Of a DNA stretch of 12,876 nt, positions 6,294 through 12,876 are shown in pieces; the stretch's first letter is position 1; every line of letters begins with the position of its first letter. This DNA comes from Gemmataceae bacterium. GTDB taxonomy: Bacteria > Planctomycetota > Planctomycetia > Gemmatales > Gemmataceae. The DNA is taken from contig CANLGS010000037.1 of the NCBI GenBank assembly GCA_947490035.1, forward strand, positions 1 to 12,876, read 5' to 3'. The notes beneath the pieces are model-generated. The model was not told where the DNA came from. It saw only the letters and a list, made by a program, of their open reading frames with translations, and searched no databases. Position numbers and translations under genes: made by a program.

Positions 6294-7430
6294 GTGATGC
6301 TCGCAACCCGGTTGAAGAACCCCTCCCCAACCCCTCCCTTCGTAGGCGAGGGGGTTGGGGGAGGTCGCGCCCGGCGCCGGTCCGGGTTCACGCTGCTCGA
6401 ACTCCTGCTCGCGACGGTCCTCGCGGTCATGCTGCTCACGGCCCTGTACACGGCCATGTCGGTGACCGTGCGCCAGACGCAGGTGAGCCGCGAAGCGACC
6501 GATATCGAAAACCTGTCGCGCGGCGTGTTCAACAAGATGACACTGGACCTGAGCGGAACGCTCGGGCCGCTCCCGCCGAAGTCCGGCGGGAACGCGGCCG
6601 CATCCGGCGGCACCTCGACACCGACGACCGCCCCGGCGACCACAACGCCCACAACGCCCACAACGCCCACAACGCCCACAACGCCCGCAACGCCGGCGGC
6701 GACGACCGATCCGGCCGCGACGACCGATCCGGCCGCGACGCCCGGCGCGACCGACACCGCCACCGCGGTCGCCGCGGACTTCTCGTTCCAGGGCGGCGTG
6801 GTCGGGCAAGAGAAGCAACTCGTCGTCTACGCCGGCCGCGTGCCGGAAGCGTTCGGGCGGTTCGGCAACCCCGGCCCGCAGATCCGCGCCGACCAGCGGC
6901 AGATCATCTACTGGCTCGGGGCGGGCGGCGGACTGTACCGCCAGGAGCGCCCGTGGGTCACCGCCGACGGCGTCCGCAACTCGATCGAACCCGACCTCGA
7001 ATCGCCCGACGCGGTTCTCATCGCCGAGGAAGTTTCGGACCTGTCCTTCGAGTACTCCGACGGGTCGAGCTGGACGACCGAGTGGGACGGCACCGTGCCC
7101 GGCCCGGACGGCGTGACGCCGCTCGGCCCGCCCCGCGCCATCCGCGTCACGCTCGTGCTGCGCTTCCCGACCGGGCGGAATGATTTCGTCGAAAAGCGGC
7201 TGACGCAGGTGATCCCGGTCCGCTCGGCGCCCGGCACGTTCACCCCGACATACCTCGAAGCCCCGACCGACGGCGCGACCGACGGCACCGGAACCACGAC
7301 CGGCACCACCACGACGACCCCCGCTGCTTCAACGCCTGCCGCGACAACGCCCGCCGCGACGACGCCCGCCGCGACAACGCCGAGTACCGGCGGTTCCACA
7401 GGCAGCAGCAAGAGCGGAGGCGGGAAATGA
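6294..7430 (+). CDS. gspJ: Minor pseudopilin GspJ with long leader and Thr/Pro-rich segments
   Basis: This 378-residue protein is larger than typical GspJ (about 200). It starts at the GTG at 6294 or ATG at 6297; GGAG at 6283-6286 favours the GTG slightly. The leader is 31 residues and ends RARRRSG, then FTLLELLLATVLAVMLLTALYTAM (G/F cleavage, Glu at mature position 5, E36). A Thr/Pro/Ala-rich insert (about 104-160, including five TTP units) separates the N-terminal helix from the beta-rich domain. The latter carries IYWLGAGGGLYRQERPW and LIAEEVSDLSFEYSDGSSWTTEWDG, typical GspJ sequence. A Thr/Ala/Pro tail (about 322-378) ends the protein. Codons 10-24 are made from a palindrome (6320-6364). 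Its TGA overlaps the gspK ATG by 4 bases. It is a tip subunit with GspI and GspK in known systems. Confidence 0.9.
   Translation: MMLATRLKNPSPTPPFVGEGVGGGRARRRSGFTLLELLLATVLAVMLLTALYTAMSVTVRQTQVSREATDIENLSRGVFNKMTLDLSGTLGPLPPKSGGNAAASGGTSTPTTAPATTTPTTPTTPTTPTTPATPAATTDPAATTDPAATPGATDTATAVAADFSFQGGVVGQEKQLVVYAGRVPEAFGRFGNPGPQIRADQRQIIYWLGAGGGLYRQERPWVTADGVRNSIEPDLESPDAVLIAEEVSDLSFEYSDGSSWTTEWDGTVPGPDGVTPLGPPRAIRVTLVLRFPTGRNDFVEKRLTQVIPVRSAPGTFTPTYLEAPTDGATDGTGTTTGTTTTTPAASTPAATTPAATTPAATTPSTGGSTGSSKSGGGK
6320..6364. repeat. Palindromic element inside the gspJ prepilin leader
   Basis: CCTCCCCAACCCCTC (6322-6336) pairs with 6348-6364 (GAGGGGG, TT, GGGGGAGG) over about 15 bp with two single-base bulges; the hairpin loop is about 11 bases. 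It is in frame with gspJ and encodes NPSPTPPFVGEGVGGG. The start codon lies 26 bases upstream, so the hairpin in mRNA would sit just behind the initiation site. The C-rich/G-rich arms recall REP-like elements common in GC-rich bacteria (recollection, unchecked). Confidence 0.8.
6642..6686 (+). repeat. Five perfect tandem copies of a 9-base unit (ACAACGCCC) in gspJ
   Basis: Five identical 9-base copies are followed by a degenerate one (GCAACGCCG at 6687-6695). The unit is in frame and encodes Thr-Thr-Pro. Slippage would change protein length by multiples of three residues without shifting the frame. Confidence 0.9.
6699..6734 (+). repeat. Two perfect tandem copies of an 18-base unit in gspJ
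   Basis: The 18-base unit (6699-6716 and 6717-6734) is repeated exactly, directly downstream of the 9-base array, and encodes Ala-Thr-Thr-Asp-Pro-Ala type sequence. It lengthens the same disordered Thr/Pro/Ala insert. Confidence 0.85.
7338..7382 (+). repeat. Three near-identical 15-base tandem units near the gspJ 3' end
   Basis: The unit GCCGCGACAACGCCC occurs at 7338-7352, 7353-7367 and 7368-7382, differing by one or two bases, with a more degenerate copy just before. It encodes Ala-Ala-Thr-Thr-Pro, making the Thr/Ala/Pro-rich C-terminal tail. Confidence 0.85.
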
Positions 7431-9049
7431 GACTGAACCTTCACTCACGCGACGCGCGCGGCGGGTACGTCATCTTCGCCGTGCTCATCGTCATCGTCGT
7501 GCTGTCGCTGGTCGCGTATCGGTTCACCGAGTCGATGTCGGCCGAGGTCCGCGCCAGCGCGCACGCCAACGACGACGCGCAGGCGAAACTCGCGGCCGTC
7601 TCCGGGTTGCACTACGCCGCCGCGGTGCTCTCCGACCGCGCGACGTTCTACGGCGAACTCGAAGGCAACCCGTTCGACAACGACGACGTGTTCGATCGCG
7701 TCGAGGTGCCCGCCGCCGGGACGACGACCCGCAAGAAGGCGTACTTCGACATCCGCGCCGTCGGCCTCACCGATTCCGGCAGTTACGAGCAGCGGTTCGG
7801 CGTCATCGACGAGGGCGGCAAGATCAACATCAACAGCATGATCGCGCTCGACCCGAAGGGCGAGGTGCTGTACGCCGCGCTGATGAAGCTCCCCAACATG
7901 ACCGGGGCCATCGCCGACGCGATCGTCGATTGGGTGGACGCCGACGACGTCCCGCGGGCCGAGGGCGCCGAGTCGGAAGAGTACGCGTCGCGCCCGAACC
8001 CGTACAAGGCGAAGAACGGCCCGCTCAACTCGCTCGACGAACTGCTGCTGGTGCGGGATGTCACGCCGGAGTTGCTCTACGGCGGCGACAAGAACCGCAA
8101 CGGCGTGCAGGACGACGGCGAGACCGGCACCGACCGCGGCTGGGCCGACTACCTCACCGTGTACGGCCGCGAGCTGAACGTGGACATGAGCGGCACCGTC
8201 CGCACCTACATCAACGGCGACAACCTCACCACCCTGCTCCAACAGATCACACCCGGACTCGGCGAGGAACTCGCCAACTACGTCGTCGCGTGCAAGCTGT
8301 TCAGCGTGACCAAGACGGACGCGGCCGGCAACGTCCCCGGCACCGCCACCGGGACGCTGACCGGCAGCGGCGGCGGCATCACGATCACTTTCAGCGGTGC
8401 CGGCGTCGCGCAGAAGCCGGTCGTCGCGGCCACGCCGGACCTGCTCAAGGTCGCGGTGCAGGCGAAGATGGCGACCACCTTCACCGGCGGCAACCGCGTC
8501 AAGTCGCTGACGGACATCATGTACACGCGCATCACCCTGCCCAAGGCGCCGGGCGCGAAGGCCGACGACCCGGACGTGGTCGCGTTCTCGCCGCTGCTCA
8601 ACCCGGCCAACCGGACCGCGCTGCTCGGCGCGCTGATGGACAAGACGACCGTGAAGCAGGCCGTCGAACTGGTCCCGCGGATCAACGTGAACACCGCGCC
8701 GCTCGAGGTGCTAATGGCGGTCCCGAACATGACCGACGCCTACGCCGCCGCGATCATCGCCGCCCGCCCGACCCAGTTGCCGAGCGACCCCGGCACCGTC
8801 TCGGGCGCGTGGGTCATCACGGCCGCCAACGTCCCGCCGGACGTGTTCAAGAAGATGGAGAAGTACCTCACCGGCAGCACGATGGTGTACCGCGTGCAGG
8901 CGGTCGGCTACCTGGACGGCGGCGGCCCGGTGGCCCGCATGGAGGCCGTGATCGACACCAACCAGGGCGCCCCCCGGTTCCTCCACGTCCGCGACCTCAC
9001 GGACCTGGACAACCCCCGCGGCTTCGAGCCGTCGAAGGCGAGTCCGTGA
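7427..9049 (+). CDS. gspK: Pseudopilus tip protein GspK
   Basis: This 540-residue tip pseudopilin is longer than common GspK (about 320). The start at ATG 7427 overlaps the gspJ stop. Leader MRLNLHSRDARGG precedes YVIFAVLIVIVVLSLVAYRF; there is no Glu at mature position 5, as is normal for GspK. The first GspK domain contains IDEGGKININS, then DWVDADDVPRAEGAESEEY (from D168) and NGPLNSLDELLLVRDV, all signature blocks. An EF-hand-like loop DKNRNGVQDDGE (221-232) fits the calcium-binding pattern. A Gly/Thr-rich insert follows (about 300-330), then VARINVNTAPLEVL-like sequence (RINVNTAPLEVL, from R418), a helix-hairpin-helix-like segment. It completes the GspI-J-K tip. The next gene starts 206 bases later, after a nested inverted repeat. 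Extra length lies in the inserts rather than the core. Confidence 0.94.
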   Translation: MRLNLHSRDARGGYVIFAVLIVIVVLSLVAYRFTESMSAEVRASAHANDDAQAKLAAVSGLHYAAAVLSDRATFYGELEGNPFDNDDVFDRVEVPAAGTTTRKKAYFDIRAVGLTDSGSYEQRFGVIDEGGKININSMIALDPKGEVLYAALMKLPNMTGAIADAIVDWVDADDVPRAEGAESEEYASRPNPYKAKNGPLNSLDELLLVRDVTPELLYGGDKNRNGVQDDGETGTDRGWADYLTVYGRELNVDMSGTVRTYINGDNLTTLLQQITPGLGEELANYVVACKLFSVTKTDAAGNVPGTATGTLTGSGGGITITFSGAGVAQKPVVAATPDLLKVAVQAKMATTFTGGNRVKSLTDIMYTRITLPKAPGAKADDPDVVAFSPLLNPANRTALLGALMDKTTVKQAVELVPRINVNTAPLEVLMAVPNMTDAYAAAIIAARPTQLPSDPGTVSGAWVITAANVPPDVFKKMEKYLTGSTMVYRVQAVGYLDGGGPVARMEAVIDTNQGAPRFLHVRDLTDLDNPRGFEPSKASP

Positions 9050-9066
9050 GTTTCTGTTTCGCGCCA

Positions 9067-9204
9067 GGGGTTGAAACCCCGATGGCACCGACTTTGTGGT
9101 TTTGTGGCACAGGCTTCCAGCCTGTGTCTTGGGATTACAGGCTGGAAGCCTGTGCCACAAGAGTAAAGAGATACAAAGTCGGTGCCATCGGGGTTTCAAA
9201 CCCC
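9067..9204. repeat. Nested long inverted repeats between gspK and gspL
   Basis: The outer arms are 9067-9097 and 9173-9204, reverse complementary over 31 bases except for one extra A in the right arm. Inside them lies a second inverted repeat, 9102-9125 with 9137-9160, perfect over 24 bases with an 11-base loop. Each inner arm is itself a palindrome (ACAGGCT-TCC-AGCCTGT). The whole fills most of the 206-base gap. The inner core (GGCACAGGCTTCCAGCCTGT) resembles a dispersed repeat I recall from Gemmata-type genomes (unchecked). It could form a cruciform or a very stable RNA hairpin and may separate gspL/M expression from the pilin genes. Confidence 0.9.
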
Positions 9205-9255
9205 GGACTGCTGGCACCGAAAGCCTGAACCTCTGCATTCTGGAGCACAGCAACT

Positions 9256-10911
9256 GTGTCTCAATTCATCGCGATCGACCTGGAAGCGAACGGCGTGTAC
9301 GCCGTGTTCGGCGAAGCCCGCGGCGGAGCGAAGGTGACCCACGCGGTCGCCTGGACCACCGACGACGCGGACCCGCCGCCGGCGCTCACGCTCGACACCG
9401 CCCGCGCGTTCGGCGAGGCGCTCCGCGCCAAGCTCCGCGCCGCCGGCGGGCCGCCCGCCCCGGTCCTCGTCTCGGTCGGCCGCGACCGCGTCATCCTCAA
9501 GGAACTGAAGCACCCGCCGGTGCCGCCCGCCGACGAGCCGGCGCTCATCAAGTTCCAGGCCGTCAAGGAGATGTCCGAGTCGCCCGACGACGTGGTCCTC
9601 GACTACACGCCGCTCGGCTCCGACGCGGCGACCGGCGAGCGCCGGGCGATGGCCGTGATGCTGCGCAAGGACGTGTTCCACGCGATCCAGGCGATGTGCG
9701 TCGCGGCCGGCGTGAAGCTCGCGGGCGTCACCCCGCGGCCCTACGCCGTGGCCGCCGGCCTGATGCGTGCGTTCGCCGCCGGTACGATCCCGCCGCCGGA
9801 ACACAAGACCGACACGGTCGCGGCCCTCACGCTCAACCCCGGCGGCGGCGAGTTCACCGTGGTCCGCGGCGGCGAGGTGGTGCTCACGCTCGCCCTCCCC
9901 GCCCCGGTGGTCGCGAACGAGACGATGCTCGTCGCCCAGTTGCGGCGCAACTTGACGGTGTACGCGGGGCAGCACGCCGGCCACCCGGTCCGGGCGGTGT
10001 ACCTCGCGGAGGTCGGTGCCGGCTGGACCGGACGACTGGCCCAGGCGCTCGGCATCCCGGTCCACGCCTACGACCCGCTCGCCGGGGTTCTGCCGAAGGT
10101 GCCCGAGGCGTTCCGCGGCCGGTTCGCCGGCGCCGTCGGGCTGCTCGCGGGCAAAGCCGCTAACGCGCTGCCGATCAACTTCGCTTCGCCCCGCCAGCCG
10201 ACGACCGCGCGCGACCCCGGCAAGCGGCGGCTCGTGTTCGCCGCGGTCGCGGCCCTCGTGCTGCTCGGCGCCGCCGCCGCGCTGGGCGTGTTCGTCCGCG
10301 GCGTCGCCGCCGCCAGTGTCGCCGACCTGACCGAGCAGCGCGACACGCTCAAGGACAAGACCGAGAAGGGCAAGCCGGACTTGAAGCGGTCCGAGGCCGT
10401 CGAGGGGTGGGCGAAGCGCGAGGTGGTGTGGCTCGACGAACTGCACGACCTCGCCGACCGGATGCCGGCCGACGACAGCGTGCGCCTGACCGGCTACGCC
10501 GCGACCCCGGTCCCGGTGGTGAAGGACAAGGCGACCGCGCAGGCGAAGGTGGAGATGAAGATCGCCGCGACCGGCGCCAAACCGGTGGACGGGCTGGTGT
10601 CCGCCATCGAACAGGACAACAACCCGAACAAGTATTACACGAACTCCCCCGTCAGCGTCCTGGGCACGCTCCCCGCGAGCAGCGGCCGGCACAACCAGGC
10701 GTTCGGGCTGGTGTCGCAGGTGAACCGCCGCGGCCCGGACCAGTACGACCGGCTGCCGAAGTTCACCCCGCCGAAGCGGAGTTGGGGCGCGTTCACCCCG
10801 GCGCCGGTCGTGCCCGAACCGGAACCCGAACCCACTCCGCCGCCCGTGGAGCCGGTCCTGGCCCCGCCCGCCGACCCCGTGGAACCGGCGCCGCGGCCGA
10901 CCGAGAAGTAA
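9256..10911 (+). CDS. gspL: GspL-like platform protein: actin-like PilM domain fused to a PilN-like part
   Basis: This 551-residue protein starts at the GTG at 9256, with GGAG about 10 bases upstream. The N-terminal part (about 1-310) is cytoplasmic and has the opening FIAIDLEANGVYAVF, typical of the actin-like PilM/GspL fold (D8 in the phosphate-1 position). A membrane helix is clear at about 326-346 (LVFAAVAALVLLGAAAALGVFV). After it comes a charged coiled-coil-like stretch (DLTEQRDTLKDKTEKGKPDLKR) and a short periplasmic domain containing LDELHDLADRMP and VRLTGYA, similar to PilN or the GspL periplasmic part. A Pro/Glu-rich tail (about 515-551) ends it. In known systems GspL recruits GspE to the membrane and pairs with GspM. 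The next gene fits that partner. The name gspL is by position and architecture; 'PilMN fusion' is an equally fair description. Confidence 0.8.
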   Translation: MSQFIAIDLEANGVYAVFGEARGGAKVTHAVAWTTDDADPPPALTLDTARAFGEALRAKLRAAGGPPAPVLVSVGRDRVILKELKHPPVPPADEPALIKFQAVKEMSESPDDVVLDYTPLGSDAATGERRAMAVMLRKDVFHAIQAMCVAAGVKLAGVTPRPYAVAAGLMRAFAAGTIPPPEHKTDTVAALTLNPGGGEFTVVRGGEVVLTLALPAPVVANETMLVAQLRRNLTVYAGQHAGHPVRAVYLAEVGAGWTGRLAQALGIPVHAYDPLAGVLPKVPEAFRGRFAGAVGLLAGKAANALPINFASPRQPTTARDPGKRRLVFAAVAALVLLGAAAALGVFVRGVAAASVADLTEQRDTLKDKTEKGKPDLKRSEAVEGWAKREVVWLDELHDLADRMPADDSVRLTGYAATPVPVVKDKATAQAKVEMKIAATGAKPVDGLVSAIEQDNNPNKYYTNSPVSVLGTLPASSGRHNQAFGLVSQVNRRGPDQYDRLPKFTPPKRSWGAFTPAPVVPEPEPEPTPPPVEPVLAPPADPVEPAPRPTEK

Positions 10912-10969
10912 TCCCCCGCGACCCCGGCGTTAACCCGAACCGAACCACCGCGACCACGGACCGACACCG

Positions 10970-12607
10970 ATGACCTCCCGCGACCAAACGCTGGCCCTCC
11001 TCCTGATCGGCGTCCTGACGCTGACGGTCGGCGCGATCGGCGGCTACCTGTTCGTCTACGAACCGCTCGCGGCGAAGCGCGCCGCCGAGGCCGAACTGCG
11101 CGACGAACTCGCGAAACTCGAGAAGGAGGACCAGGCGCAGGCGCTCGCCGCGAAGAAGCTCGCCACGGCCCGCGCCCGCAGCCTCCCGGCCGACGTGAAC
11201 CTCTCCAAGAACGAGTACCGCGTCGCCCTCACGCGCCTGCTCGAAGCGGCCGGCGCCCCGACCGGGTTCACCGTCAACGAGAAGTTGATGGACAACTCCG
11301 CCCGCCAGGTGCCCGAGATCGCGAAGGGCAAGCCGATCTACACCCGCATCGCCTACGAGGTGAAGATCAAGAAGGCCGACATGTGGGTCGTCAAGGACTT
11401 CCTCAGGGGCTACTACGAACTCGGGCTGCTGCACCAGATCACCCACTTCAGCATCAAGAAGGAGGAGGACGCCGCGAAGGGAGCGCCCAAGCGGAACGAC
11501 CTGTCGGTGGAACTGACCACCGAGGCCGTGATCGTGGACGGTGCCGAGAACCGCCGCACGCTGCTGCCGGTGCCCAACGCGTTCGCCGCGGTCGGCGGCG
11601 GGTTGCTCTACCAGGCCATGACCCACAGCACCGAGGCCGGGCGCGGCGTCTCGCCGCGGACGCTGGTCCCGGTCCTCGCCACCAAGCCGCGCGACTACAG
11701 CCTGATCGTGCTGAAAGACCCGTTCAACGGGCCGCTCGTGCCGCCGCCGACGTTCAAACTCTCGCCCATCAAAGACGTGAAGGTCGTTCAGGACGACAAG
11801 CCGACGACGGTGAAGATCGTCGCGACCGGCGAAGGCGCGGTGGGCGCGAAGGCCACCGCCGTCGTCTCCGGCGGGGTGTTCCCCGAGGGCGCGCTGAAGG
11901 TCGATCCCAAGACGCTCGCCGTCGAGATCCCGAAGACCTCCGCGAGCGAGGGCACCGCGACCGTCACCGTCTTCGCGACCTCCGTCGAGGGCAAGACCGA
12001 CAAGACCTCGTTCAAGGTCACCGTCAGCGAGAAGCAGCCGGATCCGATCAAGCCGACGGTGGAGAAGCCCGACGTGTCCGGGGCGATCATCCTGACGATG
12101 GTCAGCATCTGGTCCGACGGCACCGCGTCGGCCGCGATCCGCGACGCCGCCAGCCGCCAGCGGTACGAGATCGAGATCGAGGGCAAGAAGGTGACCGTCA
12201 GCAAGTTCTACTACATCAAGGACAAGAAGAAGGCGGACAGCGACCCGAACACCGACGGGCTGCTCACCATCTCCGACGACAACAGCTCGACGAAGCGCAC
12301 GTTCAAACTGATCGGCGTGGACTCCGACGGGTTGATCCTTCAGGACCAGAAGCCGGCGCCGGCGAAGCCGAAGGGCGGCGGCTTTGGCTTCCCCGGCAAG
12401 GGCGGACCCCGGCAGGGGCCGGCGGCACCGCTCGCCGCCCTCGCCGGGAACATGACCAACGGCGTGACGCTCGCGCCGGGCAAGGTGTACCGCTGGAAGG
12501 TGGGGGATTCGCTCGCGCTGCTCAAGGAGATCGCCGACGACGACGCGAAGAAACTCCTCAAGCAAGCCGCCGACAACGGCCCGATGTTCGAGGTGGTTGC
12601 GAAGTGA
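10970..12607 (+). CDS. GspM/PilO-like membrane protein with extra Ig-like and PilP/GspC-like domains
   Basis: This 545-residue protein starts at the ATG at 10970; only a weak ribosome site (CGGAC) is seen. One N-terminal membrane helix (about 8-30, LALLLIGVLTLTVGAIGGYLFVY) is followed by a charged coiled coil (about 33-70). The region about 80-190 resembles the PilO/GspM ferredoxin-like fold. Then come a beta-sandwich-like, Ig-type repeat region (about 258-352, 'KVVQDDKPTTVKIVATGEG' through 'TSFKVTVSEK') and a beta segment (about 377-460, SIWSDGTASAAIRDA ... LIGVDSDGLILQDQ) resembling the small beta domain of PilP or the GspC HR region. A Gly/Pro-rich linker (about 465-485) and a final helical stretch end it. 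Fused PilO and PilP functions could replace the missing GspC. The domain calls past residue 190 are tentative. Confidence 0.7.
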   Translation: MTSRDQTLALLLIGVLTLTVGAIGGYLFVYEPLAAKRAAEAELRDELAKLEKEDQAQALAAKKLATARARSLPADVNLSKNEYRVALTRLLEAAGAPTGFTVNEKLMDNSARQVPEIAKGKPIYTRIAYEVKIKKADMWVVKDFLRGYYELGLLHQITHFSIKKEEDAAKGAPKRNDLSVELTTEAVIVDGAENRRTLLPVPNAFAAVGGGLLYQAMTHSTEAGRGVSPRTLVPVLATKPRDYSLIVLKDPFNGPLVPPPTFKLSPIKDVKVVQDDKPTTVKIVATGEGAVGAKATAVVSGGVFPEGALKVDPKTLAVEIPKTSASEGTATVTVFATSVEGKTDKTSFKVTVSEKQPDPIKPTVEKPDVSGAIILTMVSIWSDGTASAAIRDAASRQRYEIEIEGKKVTVSKFYYIKDKKKADSDPNTDGLLTISDDNSSTKRTFKLIGVDSDGLILQDQKPAPAKPKGGGFGFPGKGGPRQGPAAPLAALAGNMTNGVTLAPGKVYRWKVGDSLALLKEIADDDAKKLLKQAADNGPMFEVVAK

Positions 12608-12623
12608 GTCCGGTTTGTCTTCT

Positions 12624-12681
12624 CCCTCTCCCCTTGCGGGAGAGGGTGGCCGCGCTCCGCGGACGGGTGAGGGGTGAGAGC
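12624..12681 (+). repeat. REP-like repeat copy 1 (direct)
   Basis: This 58-base element starts with CCCTCTCCC (12624-12632), which pairs with GGGAGAGGG (12638-12646) around CTTGC, followed by a CCGCG/CGCGG hairpin (12650-12662) and GGGTGAGGGG. It begins 17 bases after the last gene's stop codon. The first hairpin could slow transcription but lacks a T-run. Confidence 0.85.
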
Positions 12682-12721
12682 TTTCACGAACCACGCGAAG
12701 TCTTCCCCTGCCTTTCTCTTG

Positions 12722-12779
12722 CCCTCTCCCCTTGCGGGAGAGGGTGGCCACGCTCCGCGGACGGGTGAGGGGTGAGAGC
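12722..12779 (+). repeat. REP-like repeat copy 2 (direct)
   Basis: It matches copy 1 over 58 bases with a single change (A instead of G at 12750), 98 bases downstream. The spacers after copies 1 and 2 also resemble each other (CACGAACCACGCGAAG versus CACAGACCGCGTGAAG), so the whole 98-base unit may be a tandem duplication. Confidence 0.85.
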
Positions 12780-12819
12780 CTGCACAGACCGCGTGAAGCT
12801 CTTATGAGTTGTGAAGCCG

Positions 12820-12876
12820 ACCCCTCACCCGTCCGCGAAGCGCGGCCACCCTCTCCCGCAAGGGGAGAGGGCAAGA
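12820..12876 (-). repeat. REP-like repeat copy 3 (inverted), runs to window edge
   Basis: Reverse complement of copies 1 and 2 over the core 12820-12871, with CGCGCTTCGCGG in place of CGCGCTCCGCGG, plus the flanking TCTTG of copy 2. Copies 2 and 3 face each other and could form one large stem. The window ends inside the element's flank. Confidence 0.8.

Noticed and set aside
9196..10692. 498-codon open frame on the minus strand opposite gspL
   Set aside because: The composition is a mirror of the GC-rich plus-strand gene, with no recognisable domain, no ribosome site and overlap with the nested inverted repeat.
10793..12874. 693-codon open frame on the minus strand
   Set aside because: It lies antisense to the clear gspL end and the PilO-like gene, is rich in Arg, Asp, Val and Leu as expected from GC-biased codons read backwards, starts within the REP-like repeats, and shows no family motif.
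12624..12876. CRISPR array or intrinsic terminator at the window end
   Set aside because: The repeats are few, partly inverted and internally palindromic without unique regular spacers, and no T-run follows the hairpins.

Overview
The window is GC-rich, with strong G/C third-position bias, frequent GTG starts and many dispersed palindromic repeats. The gene set and protein style (GspE to GspK plus PilM/N-like and PilO-like proteins, and a pair of Uma2-family genes) suggest a planctomycete, most likely a Gemmataceae relative. That assignment is inference from style, because no rRNA or other marker gene is present.

Layout. Bases 1-1305 (minus strand) carry two tandem Uma2-family (DUF820, PD-(D/E)XK-like) genes. 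The second in transcription order, at the left edge, has an in-frame amber stop followed by conserved coding sequence, so it looks like a fresh pseudogene. Bases 1306-1521 are a divergent intergenic region. Bases 1522-12607 (plus strand) are one nine-gene cluster for a type II secretion / type IV pilus-like machine: gspE (ATPase), gspF (inner-membrane platform), gspG (major pseudopilin), gspH, gspI, gspJ and gspK (minor pseudopilins), a GspL-like protein (actin-like PilM domain, membrane segment and PilN-like part in one chain), and a large GspM/PilO-like protein that appears to carry an extra Ig-like domain and a PilP/GspC-like beta domain. No secretin (GspD), GspC or prepilin peptidase is visible; they must lie elsewhere or be replaced. 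Bases 12608-12876 are a cluster of REP-like repeats.

How the genes work together: GspE hydrolyses ATP at the cytoplasmic face. GspF, with the GspL and GspM-like proteins, forms the inner-membrane platform. GspG polymerises into the periplasmic pseudopilus, primed by the GspH-I-J-K tip. gspH/gspI and gspJ/gspK overlap by 4 bases (ATGA), so gspG to gspK look translationally coupled or nearly so.

The most notable non-genic feature is that several seams of the cluster hold a different palindromic element. There is a 27-bp perfect inverted repeat between gspE and gspF, a GC hairpin plus a promoter-like site before gspG, a palindrome inserted in frame into the gspJ prepilin leader, nested inverted repeats between gspK and gspL, and three REP-like copies after the last gene.
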